From assembly GCF_015548375.1 (NCBI RefSeq), contig NZ_JADMWW010000012.1, forward strand, positions 1 to 64,000: a DNA stretch of 64,000 nucleotides, in the 5' to 3' direction. Shown here piece by piece: positions 42,839 to 51,907 of the stretch. The position numbers and the translations under genes were made by a program. Within the stretch, counting starts at the first letter, position 1, and each line of letters opens with the position of its first letter. Under the pieces are notes generated by a model. The model searched no databases and was not told where the DNA came from. It saw nothing but the letters and a program-made list of their open reading frames with translations. This DNA comes from Collinsella aerofaciens (GTDB lineage: Bacteria > Actinomycetota > Coriobacteriia > Coriobacteriales > Coriobacteriaceae).

Positions 42839-43960
42839 ATGAAGACCATTTACGAGAGCGAGTCTACGCCAAAGAAGGACGGATTCTACATGCCCGGCGA
42901 GTACGAAGAGCAGGAGCGCACCTGGATTTTGTGGCCGCATCGCTCGGATGTGTGGCGCTGTGGTGCCAAGCCGGCGCAAAAGGTCTTTACCGAGATTATT
43001 AAGACCGTTGCACGTTTTCAGCCCATCACTGTGGGCGTCAACACTGAAGACTTCCCCGCGGTGTGTGAGATCTTCGACGGCGTTGAGAACGTGCGCGTTA
43101 TCCACATGGAGTACAACGACAGCTGGATTCGCGACCCCGGCCCGGCGTTTCTTGTCAACGACAAGGGGGACGTGGCACTCTCGCACTTCCACTTTAATGC
43201 TTACGGCGGTTTCATTGACGGCCTGTATTTCCCGTGGGACAAGGACGCTTCCATTGGACTGCAGGTGGCACAGCTCGAGCAGGTTAACCGCTATCGTCCC
43301 GAGGATTATATCCTCGAGGGTGGCTCGTTTAACTGCGACGGCCAGGGCACCGTGGTGACCACCGAGATGTGCCTGCTCAATGAGGACCGCAACCCCCAGT
43401 ACACCAAGGAGCAGATCGAGGAGAAGCTTGCCGAGTACCTGGGCATCGAGAAGGTCATTTGGATCAAGGATGGCATCGACCCGTTTGAGACCAACGGGCA
43501 CGTGGACGACGTCGCATGCTTTAGTGCGCCCGGCGAGGTCTGCTGCATGTGGACCGATGATCCCAACCATAAGTTCTACAAGGAGTGCCAAGAGGCGTAT
43601 AAGACGCTTTCCGAGACGACGGATGCCCGTGGCCGCAAGCTCAAGATCCACAAGGTGATTATGCCTGCGACCTCGGTATATATGACCGAGGAGGAGGCCA
43701 GCACGATTGACCCCGTCGAGGGCGTGCTGCCGCGTACCCCCGAGGATGCTTTCGAGCCGAGCTACCTCAACTTCCTGCCCATCAACGGCGCAGTGCTTGT
43801 ACCGCAGTTCGGCGATCCCAATGACGCCCAGGCGCTCAAGGATATCCAGGCTGCTTATCCGGACCGTGAAGTCATCGGTATCATGACTCGCGAGGTTATC
43901 TACGGCGGCGGCAACATCCACTGCATCACCCAGCAGCAGCCCAAGGCGCGCTGTAAATAG
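42839..43960 (+). CDS. aguA: Agmatine deiminase (canonical copy)
   Basis: It converts agmatine to N-carbamoylputrescine and ammonia. The 373-aa protein shows FYMPGEYEEQERTWILWPHR, the substrate-binding DSWIRDPGPAF, NGHVDDVACF with the catalytic His and GGGNIHCITQQ with the catalytic Cys. It fits the family better than the copy at 32169, having no acidic insertion. TTTAGGAG precedes the ATG. It stands apart from ptcA and the antiporters by 10 kb and has its own divergent LuxR gene, which suggests separate control. Confidence 0.94.
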   Translation: MKTIYESESTPKKDGFYMPGEYEEQERTWILWPHRSDVWRCGAKPAQKVFTEIIKTVARFQPITVGVNTEDFPAVCEIFDGVENVRVIHMEYNDSWIRDPGPAFLVNDKGDVALSHFHFNAYGGFIDGLYFPWDKDASIGLQVAQLEQVNRYRPEDYILEGGSFNCDGQGTVVTTEMCLLNEDRNPQYTKEQIEEKLAEYLGIEKVIWIKDGIDPFETNGHVDDVACFSAPGEVCCMWTDDPNHKFYKECQEAYKTLSETTDARGRKLKIHKVIMPATSVYMTEEEASTIDPVEGVLPRTPEDAFEPSYLNFLPINGAVLVPQFGDPNDAQALKDIQAAYPDREVIGIMTREVIYGGGNIHCITQQQPKARCK

Positions 43961-44120
43961 CAGTTCCATGGTGAACAGTGCTTGATTGTCCGCACGCGAA
44001 AGTCCGCCGACTTCAATGGTCGGCGGACTTTTTGTGTGGTGGTTTCAGCTGAACGGCGGGCCGTGCGGCTTGGGTGTGCGGGCACACAATCTGGGGAAAC
44101 CAAACAGATTGGGGCCTTAT

Positions 44121-44291
44121 ATGATCGACTCGAAGGGAAACGTGCGACCCGAGGGCATGTTTAACAGGGCGTACCTGGCCCCCGAAGCCCAGCGCGCATA
44201 CGATACGCTGCTCGAGTGCGTGCTCAACGGGCAGAAGGGTTGCGAGGCTTCGGCGCATGCGGGCATGGATACCATCAAGGCGCTCGTATAG
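44121..44291 (+). CDS. Short ORF before kinase remnant (56 aa)
   Basis: I do not recognise this frame. It starts MIDSKGNVRPEGMF and has no close ribosome-binding site. It runs into the broken kinase-like gene in another frame. It may be a chance frame or part of the same decayed locus. Confidence 0.25.
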   Translation: MIDSKGNVRPEGMFNRAYLAPEAQRAYDTLLECVLNGQKGCEASAHAGMDTIKALV

Positions 44292-44862
44292 CTTTACGCT
44301 TTCGGATGTGACACATAGGACTGCGTGCGCCGCTCCCGGCTATATTGCCCCCGAGGTGCTTCAACTCATGGAGATAGCCGGCATCAGCGATTTCGAGAGC
44401 TTGGCAGCGTCCACGAATGCCCCCGTGTTTACGCCACAGACGGATGACTTTGGACTCGCGGTCCATATCTTTAAGATGCTTAACCGCGGAATACACCCAT
44501 ACGCTTCTGGTGAGCTGGACTTGGACATATTTGACCTGGACGACGATGACATTCCGCCTGCACCATTGATAAACAGCTGCGTGTGTAATGGGCACAGCCC
44601 GTTTGTGGGGACGTTGGTCGGATACGTTGTCCCAAAGTACGCTCTTGAGCTCGATGATTTTAGCGGCATTATGGGCGAGGCACTCCGTCGATCGCTGTAT
44701 GGCAGGGCGGAGGAGCGTCTTGACGCACGCACATGGGCGCGCCTGCTCGACCGCTATCTATCCGAGACAGTTGTGTGCAAGCGTGGCCATCTCCACCACT
44801 CGTTACAGCACGAATGCCCTTGCTGCCGAGGAGAGCGCGCCTTGTTGACTCGTCTTGGTTGA
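44257..44862 (+). pseudogene. Truncated protein-kinase-like gene with C-terminal zinc ribbon
   Basis: The readable part begins in the middle of a kinase C-lobe. CAAPGYIAPEVLQL corresponds to the activation-segment APE motif, and TDDFGLAVHIFKMLNRGIHPY to the following DxxGLG-type helix. The C-terminus CKRGHLHH then ECPCCRGER looks like a zinc ribbon. The N-lobe and catalytic loop are missing upstream, where the frame carries unrelated sequence. The gene therefore looks like a 5'-deleted remnant. Expression as a standalone protein is possible but it could not phosphorylate. Confidence 0.6.
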
Positions 44863-44906
44863 TGGTTTGGGCCGTCTTGTAGAAAGCCCGTGAGGCGACA
44901 TGCAAG

Positions 44907-45557
44907 TTAATCCTGCGTGTCGCCTCCGTACATATAGACGATAAATCCGTCGCCGTTGTCCTGGCTGTGATCCTCCAAGATGCGCTTCATGTTGAGGTGC
45001 TCGTAGAACTGCCAGTCGGAGTTGCAGTCGCTCATCAGGAAGAATTTGGTGCACCCGGCTTTGGCGAGTTCGGCGCGCGCAAGGTCGATGAGCGCACGGC
45101 CGAGCCCCTTGCCCTGCCATTCGGGCACGATGATGATCAGGTTGAGCTGGCCCTGGGCATATTCGTTGCCCGTGGCGGCAAAGCGGTCGGCTGTTGCCTT
45201 CTCGCGGCTATCGCCAAAGAGCGAGCCTTCGAGCTTGGCATCGGCGGTCTTTGCCATCTCGGTTGCCTGGACGAACATCTCGTTGTAGCAGGGCTCCCAC
45301 GTGGGATTGGTGCGTGGTTTGCCGTCTTCGAAGATACCGATGCAGCAAGCGGCGATGATGCGGCCTTCAGCTTCGGCAACGAGCGCGATGGGGGAGCGCT
45401 GCAGCTGCATGGCGATGTTAAAGCGCGCACAGAAATCGGCGGCTTCGACGTCGCCTCGGTTGCGCAGCGTGTTGCACCACAGCTGGTTGTAGATGGCGGC
45501 GATGCCGGCCAGGTCATCGAGCGTGGCGGCACGCAGAGTTACGTTGTCAAGGCTCAT
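44907..45557 (-). CDS. GNAT-family N-acetyltransferase
   Basis: A predicted acetyl-CoA-dependent acyltransferase of 216 aa. LNLIIIVPEWQGKGLGRALIDLARAELAKAG is the acetyl-CoA-binding motif (quoted core: VPEWQGKGLGRALI), followed by the C-terminal MSDCNSDWQFYEHLNMKR. The N-terminus VTLRAATLDDLAGIAAIYNQLW is typical of GNAT proteins. A long insertion (about residues 80-125) sits before the cofactor motif. AAGGAG precedes the ATG at 45557. The substrate is unknown. Confidence 0.87.
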   Translation of the reverse strand: MSLDNVTLRAATLDDLAGIAAIYNQLWCNTLRNRGDVEAADFCARFNIAMQLQRSPIALVAEAEGRIIAACCIGIFEDGKPRTNPTWEPCYNEMFVQATEMAKTADAKLEGSLFGDSREKATADRFAATGNEYAQGQLNLIIIVPEWQGKGLGRALIDLARAELAKAGCTKFFLMSDCNSDWQFYEHLNMKRILEDHSQDNGDGFIVYMYGGDTQD

Positions 45558-45705
45558 GGGGGCTCCTTCCAAGTTGGGTCAGGCCACCCCTGAGTGTGAC
45601 ATGGACGCAGGACGGCCGCATCGACCATTCGGCAGGCGAGCCTCGAATCCTCGGGGACGGAGGGTCCTAAGAAGGAATGAGGGCGGATTTTCGGACACTT
45701 GCTCG

Positions 45706-45835
45706 ATGAGAGTGGATAATCTCCCACTTTTAGCGCTGGTATAGGCCAAAAACGGGAGATTATCCACTCTCATTCTGGGTAGTCGTTGGGGACGTTCTTA
45801 AACGACCAGTCATTAAAGAACGTCCCCAATGACTA
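45706..45835. repeat. Two adjacent inverted repeats
   Basis: ATGAGAGTGGATAATCTCCC (45706-45725) pairs perfectly with 45754-45773. TAGTCGTTGGGGACGTTCTT (45780-45799) pairs with 45816-45835 with one G-T pair. Both are in the roughly 500-bp gap between the GNAT and aroF genes. Confidence 0.8.
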
Positions 45836-45839
45836 CCCC

Positions 45840-46071
45840 AAGGAACATCCCAAACCGCCGGCAGAAAAGGAACGTCCCTAACTGCCGCATCCGGGGCAAG
45901 ATAACGCCGCAGGTAGAGGACGGACAGCGAGCGGGTCGCATTTGAGACAAGGTGACGTGAAACGAAAGGGCGCTGACCTTCTGGTCGCGCCCTTGAAGTT
46001 GAACGTCAGATTGTCTCAAATGCGACCCGCGCAGCGTCGAGCCGTTACGGCGTCTGGTAAAACGCCGTAAC
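45840..46071 (-). repeat. Family A 3'-end element, full copy (after aroF)
   Basis: Read on the minus strand it begins at the G of the aroF stop codon. GTTACGGCGT and ACGCCGTAAC form the first stem; CGACGCTGCGC, GGGTCGCATTTG..CAAATGCGACCC, GCTCGCTG and the GGGACGTTCC tail follow in the same order as after lacC. Both stems differ from the lacC copy by compensating changes. Confidence 0.8.
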
Positions 46072-47103
46072 CTACACCCGTTCCGCGATCTCGCGGATGA
46101 GGTAGTCGGTCTTTTCCCAGCCCAGGCACGGGTCGGTGATCGACTTGCCAAAGACGCCGCCGTCGACCGGCTGGTTGCCGTCTTCTAGGTAGGACTCGAT
46201 CATAAAGCCCTTGACCAGCTTGGAGATGGACTCGTTGCGGCGGCAGCTGTCGAGCACCTCCTTGCAAATGCGATACTGCTCCAGCGGACGCTTGCCCGAG
46301 TTGTCGTGGTTGCAGTCGATGACCGCTGCCGGATTGGCATAGCCGGCATGCTCGGTATAGCGTTCGGCCAGGCGTTCCAGGTGTTCGTAGTGGTAGTTGG
46401 GGTAGGTGCGCCCATCGAGACCGATGTAGCCACGCATAACGGCGTGTGCGAGCGGGTTGCCGTCGCACTCGACCTCCCAGTTGCGGAAGATGAAGCTCTG
46501 GTGCGCCTGGGCGGCGTAAATTGAGTTGAGCATAACGGTGGTAGAGCCGGCAGTGGGATTCTTCATGCCGACGGGTACCGAAATGCCGCTCGACACCAGA
46601 CGGTGCTCCTGGTTCTCTACCGAGCGTGCGCCCACGGCGACATAGCTCAGCAGGTCAACGAGGTATTGGTAGTTGGACGGATAGAGCATCTCGTCGGCGG
46701 TGAAGAAACCCGTTTCCTCAATAACGCGCAGGTGCATATGGCGGATGGCCTTGACGCCCTCGAGCAGGTCGTCGGGAGCCTCGGGGTTGGGGTTGTGCAG
46801 AAGGCCCTTGTAGCCGGTGCCCTTGGTGCGCGGCTTATTGGTGTAGACGCGCGGAATGATGATGAGCTTGTCCTTGACCTCCTCGGCGGTCTTGGCCAGT
46901 CGGTTCATGTATTCAAGTACCGAATCCTCGCGGTCGGCAGAGCACGGGCCGATGATGAGCACCTTGCGTGCGTCCTTGCCGGTAAAGACTTTGGCGACCT
47001 CGGCGTCAAATGCCTGCTTTTTGGCGGTAAGCTCGGCAGAAAGCGGCATTTCCTCGCGGATCTCCATGGGGATTGGCAACTTGCGTTTGAATTCCATGGC
47101 CAT
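46072..47103 (-). CDS. aroF: 3-deoxy-7-phosphoheptulonate (DAHP) synthase
   Basis: The first enzyme of aromatic amino acid synthesis, joining phosphoenolpyruvate and erythrose 4-phosphate. The 343-aa protein is the type I AroF/G/H class, with LIIGPCSADRED, IIPRVYTNKPRTKGTGYKG, GARSVENQEHR, VGMKNPTAGS and IDCNHDNSGK. The short N-terminal extension suits feedback-sensitive forms, but the regulating amino acid cannot be told. GAGGAGG lies before the ATG at 47103. Which of the aroF/G/H names applies is arbitrary. The surrounding DNA on both sides is repeat-rich. Confidence 0.95.
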   Translation of the reverse strand: MAMEFKRKLPIPMEIREEMPLSAELTAKKQAFDAEVAKVFTGKDARKVLIIGPCSADREDSVLEYMNRLAKTAEEVKDKLIIIPRVYTNKPRTKGTGYKGLLHNPNPEAPDDLLEGVKAIRHMHLRVIEETGFFTADEMLYPSNYQYLVDLLSYVAVGARSVENQEHRLVSSGISVPVGMKNPTAGSTTVMLNSIYAAQAHQSFIFRNWEVECDGNPLAHAVMRGYIGLDGRTYPNYHYEHLERLAERYTEHAGYANPAAVIDCNHDNSGKRPLEQYRICKEVLDSCRRNESISKLVKGFMIESYLEDGNQPVDGGVFGKSITDPCLGWEKTDYLIREIAERV

Positions 47104-47202
47104 AGGGGCCTCCTCAATCTATAGAAAGAGCAATAAGCGTATTGTCGAGTGTCCGGAATTATCCGCTGTCGCACGCTAAAGTGCAAGCCCTTGTCACCCC
47201 GA

Positions 47203-47256
47203 AACCTGCCAAAAAGGGACAGGTTTATTTTGGCAGGCTTTATCTGGGGAGACGTC
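47203..47256 (-). repeat. Family B tail module, inverted copy
   Basis: On the minus strand it reads CCCAGATAAAGCCTGCC, then the ACCTGTCCCTTTTTGGCAGG hairpin. It matches the last 50 bases of family B copy 1. Confidence 0.7.
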
Positions 47257-47322
47257 GGCGGATGCCGGGAGCGAGTGGCGCCGCGTGGGGCCCTAAGGCT
47301 GTTGTCGGTTCCCCGGGAAACA

Positions 47323-47560
47323 CCCTGTGGGCAAAAAATGCCAAATATGAGTACTGTTGCTAACCTAGTAACATATCCGTCTAGCGAGATAATAGACAAA
47401 GTGATAAATATGCTCATCAACGCTGGCAGGCAGAAGCCTGCTAACGGGCGTTTTGATTAATTTGAAGGCGAATAGAGGCCGCAAAGAGGTCGTTTGAGGC
47501 GGTTTTGGCTGTTACTAAAAAGGTAACAGTACTCATATTTGCTCTTTTTTGCCCACGGGG
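47323..47560. repeat. Pair of 50-bp inverted units (AAATATGAGTACTGTTRC)
   Basis: 47323-47373 and the complement of 47509-47560 share GTGGGCAAAAAA, then CAAATATGAGTACTGTT, then a TAGTAACA-type end. The second unit also contains CTGTTACTAAAAAGGTAACAG, a local hairpin. About 135 bp separate the units. No gene is supported between aroF and the ABC terminator (47104-47620). Confidence 0.65.
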
Positions 47561-47620
47561 TCTGGAAAACGCCGTCAATGAGGTCTCAGGGAAGGCGCTT
47601 CGAGGGCTGCAAAACAAAAA

Positions 47621-47648
47621 CGGGGGCGCAGGTTGCCCTGCGCCCCCG
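47621..47648 (-). terminator. Terminator of the MarR-ABC operon
   Basis: CGGGGGCGCAGG and CCTGCGCCCCCG pair, and TTTTTGTTTT follows on the minus strand. Confidence 0.85.
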
Positions 47649-47681
47649 TTCTCGGGCGTTATTCGTTCCCTGCGGCAGAAT

Positions 47682-49538
47682 TTACGCCGCCTCGTCGAAC
47701 TGCGAGTTGTACAGGTCGGCGTAGAAGCCACCCTGGGCGAGCAACTCGTCGTGTGTGCCCTTCTCGACGATGTCGCCGTCGCGGATCACCAAGATCACGT
47801 CGGCGTTGCGAATCGTGGACAGGCGATGTGCGATAACAAAGCTGGTGCGGCCTTGCATCAGCGTATCCATGGCACGCTGAATAAGCTCCTCGGTACGAGT
47901 GTCAACGTTGGAGGTCGCCTCGTCCAGAATCAGCGCCGGGCGGTCGGCCAAAATGGCACGGGCGATGGTCACGAGTTGGCGCTGGCCCTGTGAGAGGTTG
48001 GTGCCCTCCTCATTGATCATAAAGTCGTAGCCGCCGGCGAGCGTATGGATAAAGTGGTCGCAGCGTGCGGCGCGCGCGGCGGCCTCGACCTCGGCGTCAG
48101 TCGCATCGGGACGTCCGTAGCGGATGTTCTCGCGGATGGTGCCGTTAAACAGCCAGGTATCCTGCAGCACCATGGCAAACTCGCCGCGCAGTGCCGCGCG
48201 GTCCCAGTCGCGCACGTCGACGCCCTCGACGCGCAGCGAACCGCCATCCACGTCGTAGAAACGCTGCAGCAGCTTAATGAGCGTGGTCTTGCCGGCGCCG
48301 GTGGGGCCGACGATGGCGATGGTCTGACCGGGCTGCGCCTCGCAGCTAAAGTCGTGGATGATGGTCTTGTCGGGCGTGTAGCCAAACTTGACGTGGTCGA
48401 ACTCAACGTGGCCGGGGCGCTTCTCGGGAATCTGCGCGTCGGCTTTCTGTTCCTCCTCGGGCGCGGCCAGGAACTCAAAGACGCGCTCGGTGGCGGCGGC
48501 CATCGACTGCATCGTGTTGCTCACGTTGCCCAGCTGCTGCACCGGCTGCGTAAAGTTGCGCACGTACTGGATAAAGCTCTGGATGTCGCCGGGCGTGGCA
48601 TTGCCGGTCAGCGCGAGCTGTGCGCCCACCACGACAACGCCCACGTAGCCCATGTTGCCCACCAAGCTCATAAGCGGCATCATCAGGCCCGACAGGAACT
48701 GCGAGCGCCAACCGCTCACAAACAGTCGGTCGTTTTGACGGTCGAACTCCTCGATCGAGGCCTCGGCGCGGTCGAACACCTGAATAACGTTCTGGCCGGC
48801 AAAGTCCTCCTCGATAATGCCGTTGACGGCGCCCAGGACTTGCTGTTGCTCGCGGAAGTACGGCTGCGAGAAGTGAATCATCACGGTCAGGATAATCGCG
48901 GCTGCCGGCAGCGTGAGCACGGTGACGCCGGTGAGCGGCAGGCTGATCGACAGCATCATGACGAGCACGCCGGTAATCTGCGTCACCGATGTGATGAGTT
49001 GTGTCACGCTCTGGTTGAGTGACTGACCCAGCGTGTCGACATCGTTGGTGATGCGGCTGAGCACGTCGCCCTTGCTGTGGCCGTTGAAGTAGCTCATCGG
49101 CACGACGGCAATCTTGGCGGCGATCTCCTTGCGCATGCGGTAGCAAATCTTTTGCGTGACGCCGGTCATGAGCCAGCCCTGGATGAGGCTGCAGACAGAG
49201 CTTGCCAGATACAGGCAGAGCAAAAAGCCGAGCGTCTTGGCGATCCAGGCAAAGTCAACGTCGCCGGTACCGTTGACCTTGGCAACCAGACCCTCGAACA
49301 GCTTGGTCGTAACCTGGCCGAGCACCTTGGGCCCCACAATGTTAAAGATGACCGAGCATACGGCAAAGGCGACGGCGGCAAACACGGCAATCTTGTGTTG
49401 GCCGATATAGCCGAGCAGCTGCCTCATGGTGCCCTTAAAGTCCTTGGCCTTTTCGCCGCGACGCATGCCGCCCATGCGGCCCATGGGACCACGCTGGCGG
49501 GTGGGCTTTGGAATCTGAGTCTTGGTCTCGTCTGCCAT
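47682..49538 (-). CDS. ABC exporter half-transporter (membrane + ATPase), 618 aa
   Basis: The second half of a predicted heterodimeric multidrug exporter. An N-terminal basic tail and six-helix ABC membrane domain (about residues 40-340) are followed by the nucleotide domain. Walker A is GPTGAGKTT, the signature NLSQGQRQLVTIARA and Walker B ALILDEATSNVD, with an intact catalytic Glu. The start codon overlaps the stop of the upstream ABC gene, so the two are coupled. MarR-type repressor first, then two ABC halves, is a familiar drug-efflux layout. Confidence 0.93.
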   Translation of the reverse strand: MADETKTQIPKPTRQRGPMGRMGGMRRGEKAKDFKGTMRQLLGYIGQHKIAVFAAVAFAVCSVIFNIVGPKVLGQVTTKLFEGLVAKVNGTGDVDFAWIAKTLGFLLCLYLASSVCSLIQGWLMTGVTQKICYRMRKEIAAKIAVVPMSYFNGHSKGDVLSRITNDVDTLGQSLNQSVTQLITSVTQITGVLVMMLSISLPLTGVTVLTLPAAAIILTVMIHFSQPYFREQQQVLGAVNGIIEEDFAGQNVIQVFDRAEASIEEFDRQNDRLFVSGWRSQFLSGLMMPLMSLVGNMGYVGVVVVGAQLALTGNATPGDIQSFIQYVRNFTQPVQQLGNVSNTMQSMAAATERVFEFLAAPEEEQKADAQIPEKRPGHVEFDHVKFGYTPDKTIIHDFSCEAQPGQTIAIVGPTGAGKTTLIKLLQRFYDVDGGSLRVEGVDVRDWDRAALRGEFAMVLQDTWLFNGTIRENIRYGRPDATDAEVEAAARAARCDHFIHTLAGGYDFMINEEGTNLSQGQRQLVTIARAILADRPALILDEATSNVDTRTEELIQRAMDTLMQGRTSFVIAHRLSTIRNADVILVIRDGDIVEKGTHDELLAQGGFYADLYNSQFDEAA

Positions 49539-51907
49539 TAGCGCTCGCCTCCTTCCATGACGGCTGTAATTTCTTCTTGGGTAAGCCCCAACTCCTCGGC
49601 GGAAAGCTGCGACTGTGCGATCTCCAGGTACGCCGGGCAGCTGCGCAGCAGCTCCTCGTGCGTGCCGGTGCCCACTACGTGGCCGTCGTCAAGCACGATG
49701 ATCTGGTCCGCGTGCATGATGGTCGCGATGCGCTGGGCCACGACCACGAGCGCGGCGTCGGTAACGTTTTTGGCCAGCTCCTCGCGTAGGCGCGCGTCGG
49801 TCTTGTAGTCGAGGGCACTAAACGAGTCATCGAACACCACGATCTCGGGCTTTTTGGCCAACGCGCGGGCGATGGCCAGACGCTGGCGCTGACCACCCGA
49901 AACATTGGAGCCGCCCTGGCTGATAGGGGAGTCGTACCCGTCCTCGCGCTCGGCGATAAAGTCCTCCGCCTGGGCGACGCGTGCTGCCTGGCGCATATCC
50001 TCGTCACTCACCATGTCGCCGGCAAACTTGAGGTTGCTCTCGACGGTGCCCGAGAACAGGCGACCCTGCTGCGGAATATAACCGATACGGCGGCGCAGCT
50101 CAGAGAGGGTCATGTCACGCACGTCGACGCCGTCAAGCGAAATGCTGCCGCCCGTGACGTCGTACAGGCGCGGAATCAACTGCACGAGCGTGGACTTGCC
50201 CGAGCCCGTGGAGCCAATGATGCCGAGCATCTGACCGGCATGCGTGGTGAAGTTCACGCCGCTGATGACATCGGCGCGGGCATCGGGATACTGGAAGCTC
50301 ACGTCGCGGAAGGTGAGCTCACCGCGCGGCGCGCTGGCCACGGGCAGTTTGGGCGAGACAGGGTCGTTGATGCTCGTGGGGCAAGTGATGACCTCTTCCA
50401 CACGCTCGGCCGCGACCTCGGCACGGGGCAGGATGACCGAAACCATGGTGAGGATCATAAACGCCATGACGATCTGCATGGTGTAGGAGATAAACGCCAT
50501 CATGTTGCCGACCTGCATCACGCCGTCGGACACGCCCTGCGCGCCAAACCAGACGATAAGTACGGTGATGCAGTTCATGACGAGCATCATGAGCGGCATC
50601 ATAAAGCTCATGGCGCGGTTGGTGTAGAGCTGCGTGGTCATCAGGTCGAGTGATGCCTTGTCAAAACGTTCGAGCTCATGCTCCTCGCGGTTGAACGAGC
50701 GGATGGGCATAAGGCCGTCGAGCAGCTCACGGGCGGTAAGGTTCACGCGGTCAACAAAGCTCTGCATCTTTTTGAACTTGGGCATGGTGAGGCCCATGAG
50801 CACGCCGACGACAGCCGAAACCGCGATGATGGCCACAGCGATGGTCCACTCCAGGCCGGTATGGTTGGCCAGGACGCGCATGACGGCGACGATGCCCATG
50901 ACGGGGGCCATCAGACACATGCGGATAAACAGGGTTGCGGCCATCTGGATCTGCTGAATGTCGTTGGTGCAGCGGGTAATGAGCGAGGCCTGGCTAAATT
51001 TGCCCACCTCGGCCGGCGAGAAGTGCATAACCTTATTGAAGGTCTCGCGGCGCAGGTCGCGGGCGATGGAGCAGGCGGTACGCGAAGCCACGGCACCGGT
51101 CAGGATGGTGGCGACGAGCGACACCAGGCACAGCCCAAACATCGTGGTCGCCATGCGGCCCAGGTAGGCGTTTTGCACGTCGGCGGGGTCGATGCCCTGT
51201 GCCTTGTACTCGTCCTGTACATAGCTCACGGCGCGCTGGGTGACGATGGAGCCTGACATGGAGCCCATTTTGTCTGCCATATCGTTGGCGCCCTCGACGA
51301 GCTTGCCCTGGTCGATTAGGCCGCCTTCAACGCCCAGACGCAGGCTCTTCATGGTGATCTTACCGCCGTCGGCGTCGATCTGCTTTTGCATGTTCTGCGC
51401 CGCTGCGGCCTTCTGCTGCATCTCGGCGAGCTGCTCGGGCGTCATGGCAGCCATCTGCTCGGGGGTGGGCATGGTCTGAGCGGCGCCGCCATCGCTTGCC
51501 TCGGTGGATGCGCCGGTCATGTCGCCCATGGAGTCGGCGTCGATGCCCTGGTTGAAGGCGAGCACGACGGTCTCAGGCAGGCTCATAATGTCGGCAATCT
51601 TGCTGCCGTCGGCACGCTCTTCCTCGGTGCCCTTGTACGTTCGAATGCCGTTCTTGTCTGCCTTGCCAAACACGGCCTCCACAGCTTTGGCGTCCTTGGC
51701 GCGCATAAAGAGTTCGAGGTCGTCGAGCGATTCGGCGCGAATGGTGTCGGGCACGGGCGAGGCAATGCCGCCTTGCTGCACGCCCACGTCGACGATGTCG
51801 CTCATATAGGTAGGCAGCGCCAGGTCGGCGTTGCAGCTGATTACGATAAGTACGATAGCTGCGAACAGTGCCAGGACATGCTTTTTAAAGAGCTTGAGAA
51901 TCCTCAC
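49538..51907 (-). CDS. ABC exporter half-transporter with large extracellular insert, 789 aa
   Basis: The first half of the heterodimer. After helix 1 (about residues 10-32) an unusual insert of about 215 residues intervenes before the rest of the membrane domain. It is rich in Met, Gln and Ala (TPEQMAAMTPEQLAEMQQKA). The nucleotide domain has Walker A GSTGSGKST, signature VSGGQRQRLAIARAL and Walker B IVVFDDSFSALD, where Asp replaces the catalytic Glu. A degenerate site in one half is common in heterodimeric exporters. The gene overlaps the marR gene by 4 bp. Confidence 0.93.
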   Translation of the reverse strand: MRILKLFKKHVLALFAAIVLIVISCNADLALPTYMSDIVDVGVQQGGIASPVPDTIRAESLDDLELFMRAKDAKAVEAVFGKADKNGIRTYKGTEEERADGSKIADIMSLPETVVLAFNQGIDADSMGDMTGASTEASDGGAAQTMPTPEQMAAMTPEQLAEMQQKAAAAQNMQKQIDADGGKITMKSLRLGVEGGLIDQGKLVEGANDMADKMGSMSGSIVTQRAVSYVQDEYKAQGIDPADVQNAYLGRMATTMFGLCLVSLVATILTGAVASRTACSIARDLRRETFNKVMHFSPAEVGKFSQASLITRCTNDIQQIQMAATLFIRMCLMAPVMGIVAVMRVLANHTGLEWTIAVAIIAVSAVVGVLMGLTMPKFKKMQSFVDRVNLTARELLDGLMPIRSFNREEHELERFDKASLDLMTTQLYTNRAMSFMMPLMMLVMNCITVLIVWFGAQGVSDGVMQVGNMMAFISYTMQIVMAFMILTMVSVILPRAEVAAERVEEVITCPTSINDPVSPKLPVASAPRGELTFRDVSFQYPDARADVISGVNFTTHAGQMLGIIGSTGSGKSTLVQLIPRLYDVTGGSISLDGVDVRDMTLSELRRRIGYIPQQGRLFSGTVESNLKFAGDMVSDEDMRQAARVAQAEDFIAEREDGYDSPISQGGSNVSGGQRQRLAIARALAKKPEIVVFDDSFSALDYKTDARLREELAKNVTDAALVVVAQRIATIMHADQIIVLDDGHVVGTGTHEELLRSCPAYLEIAQSQLSAEELGLTQEEITAVMEGGER

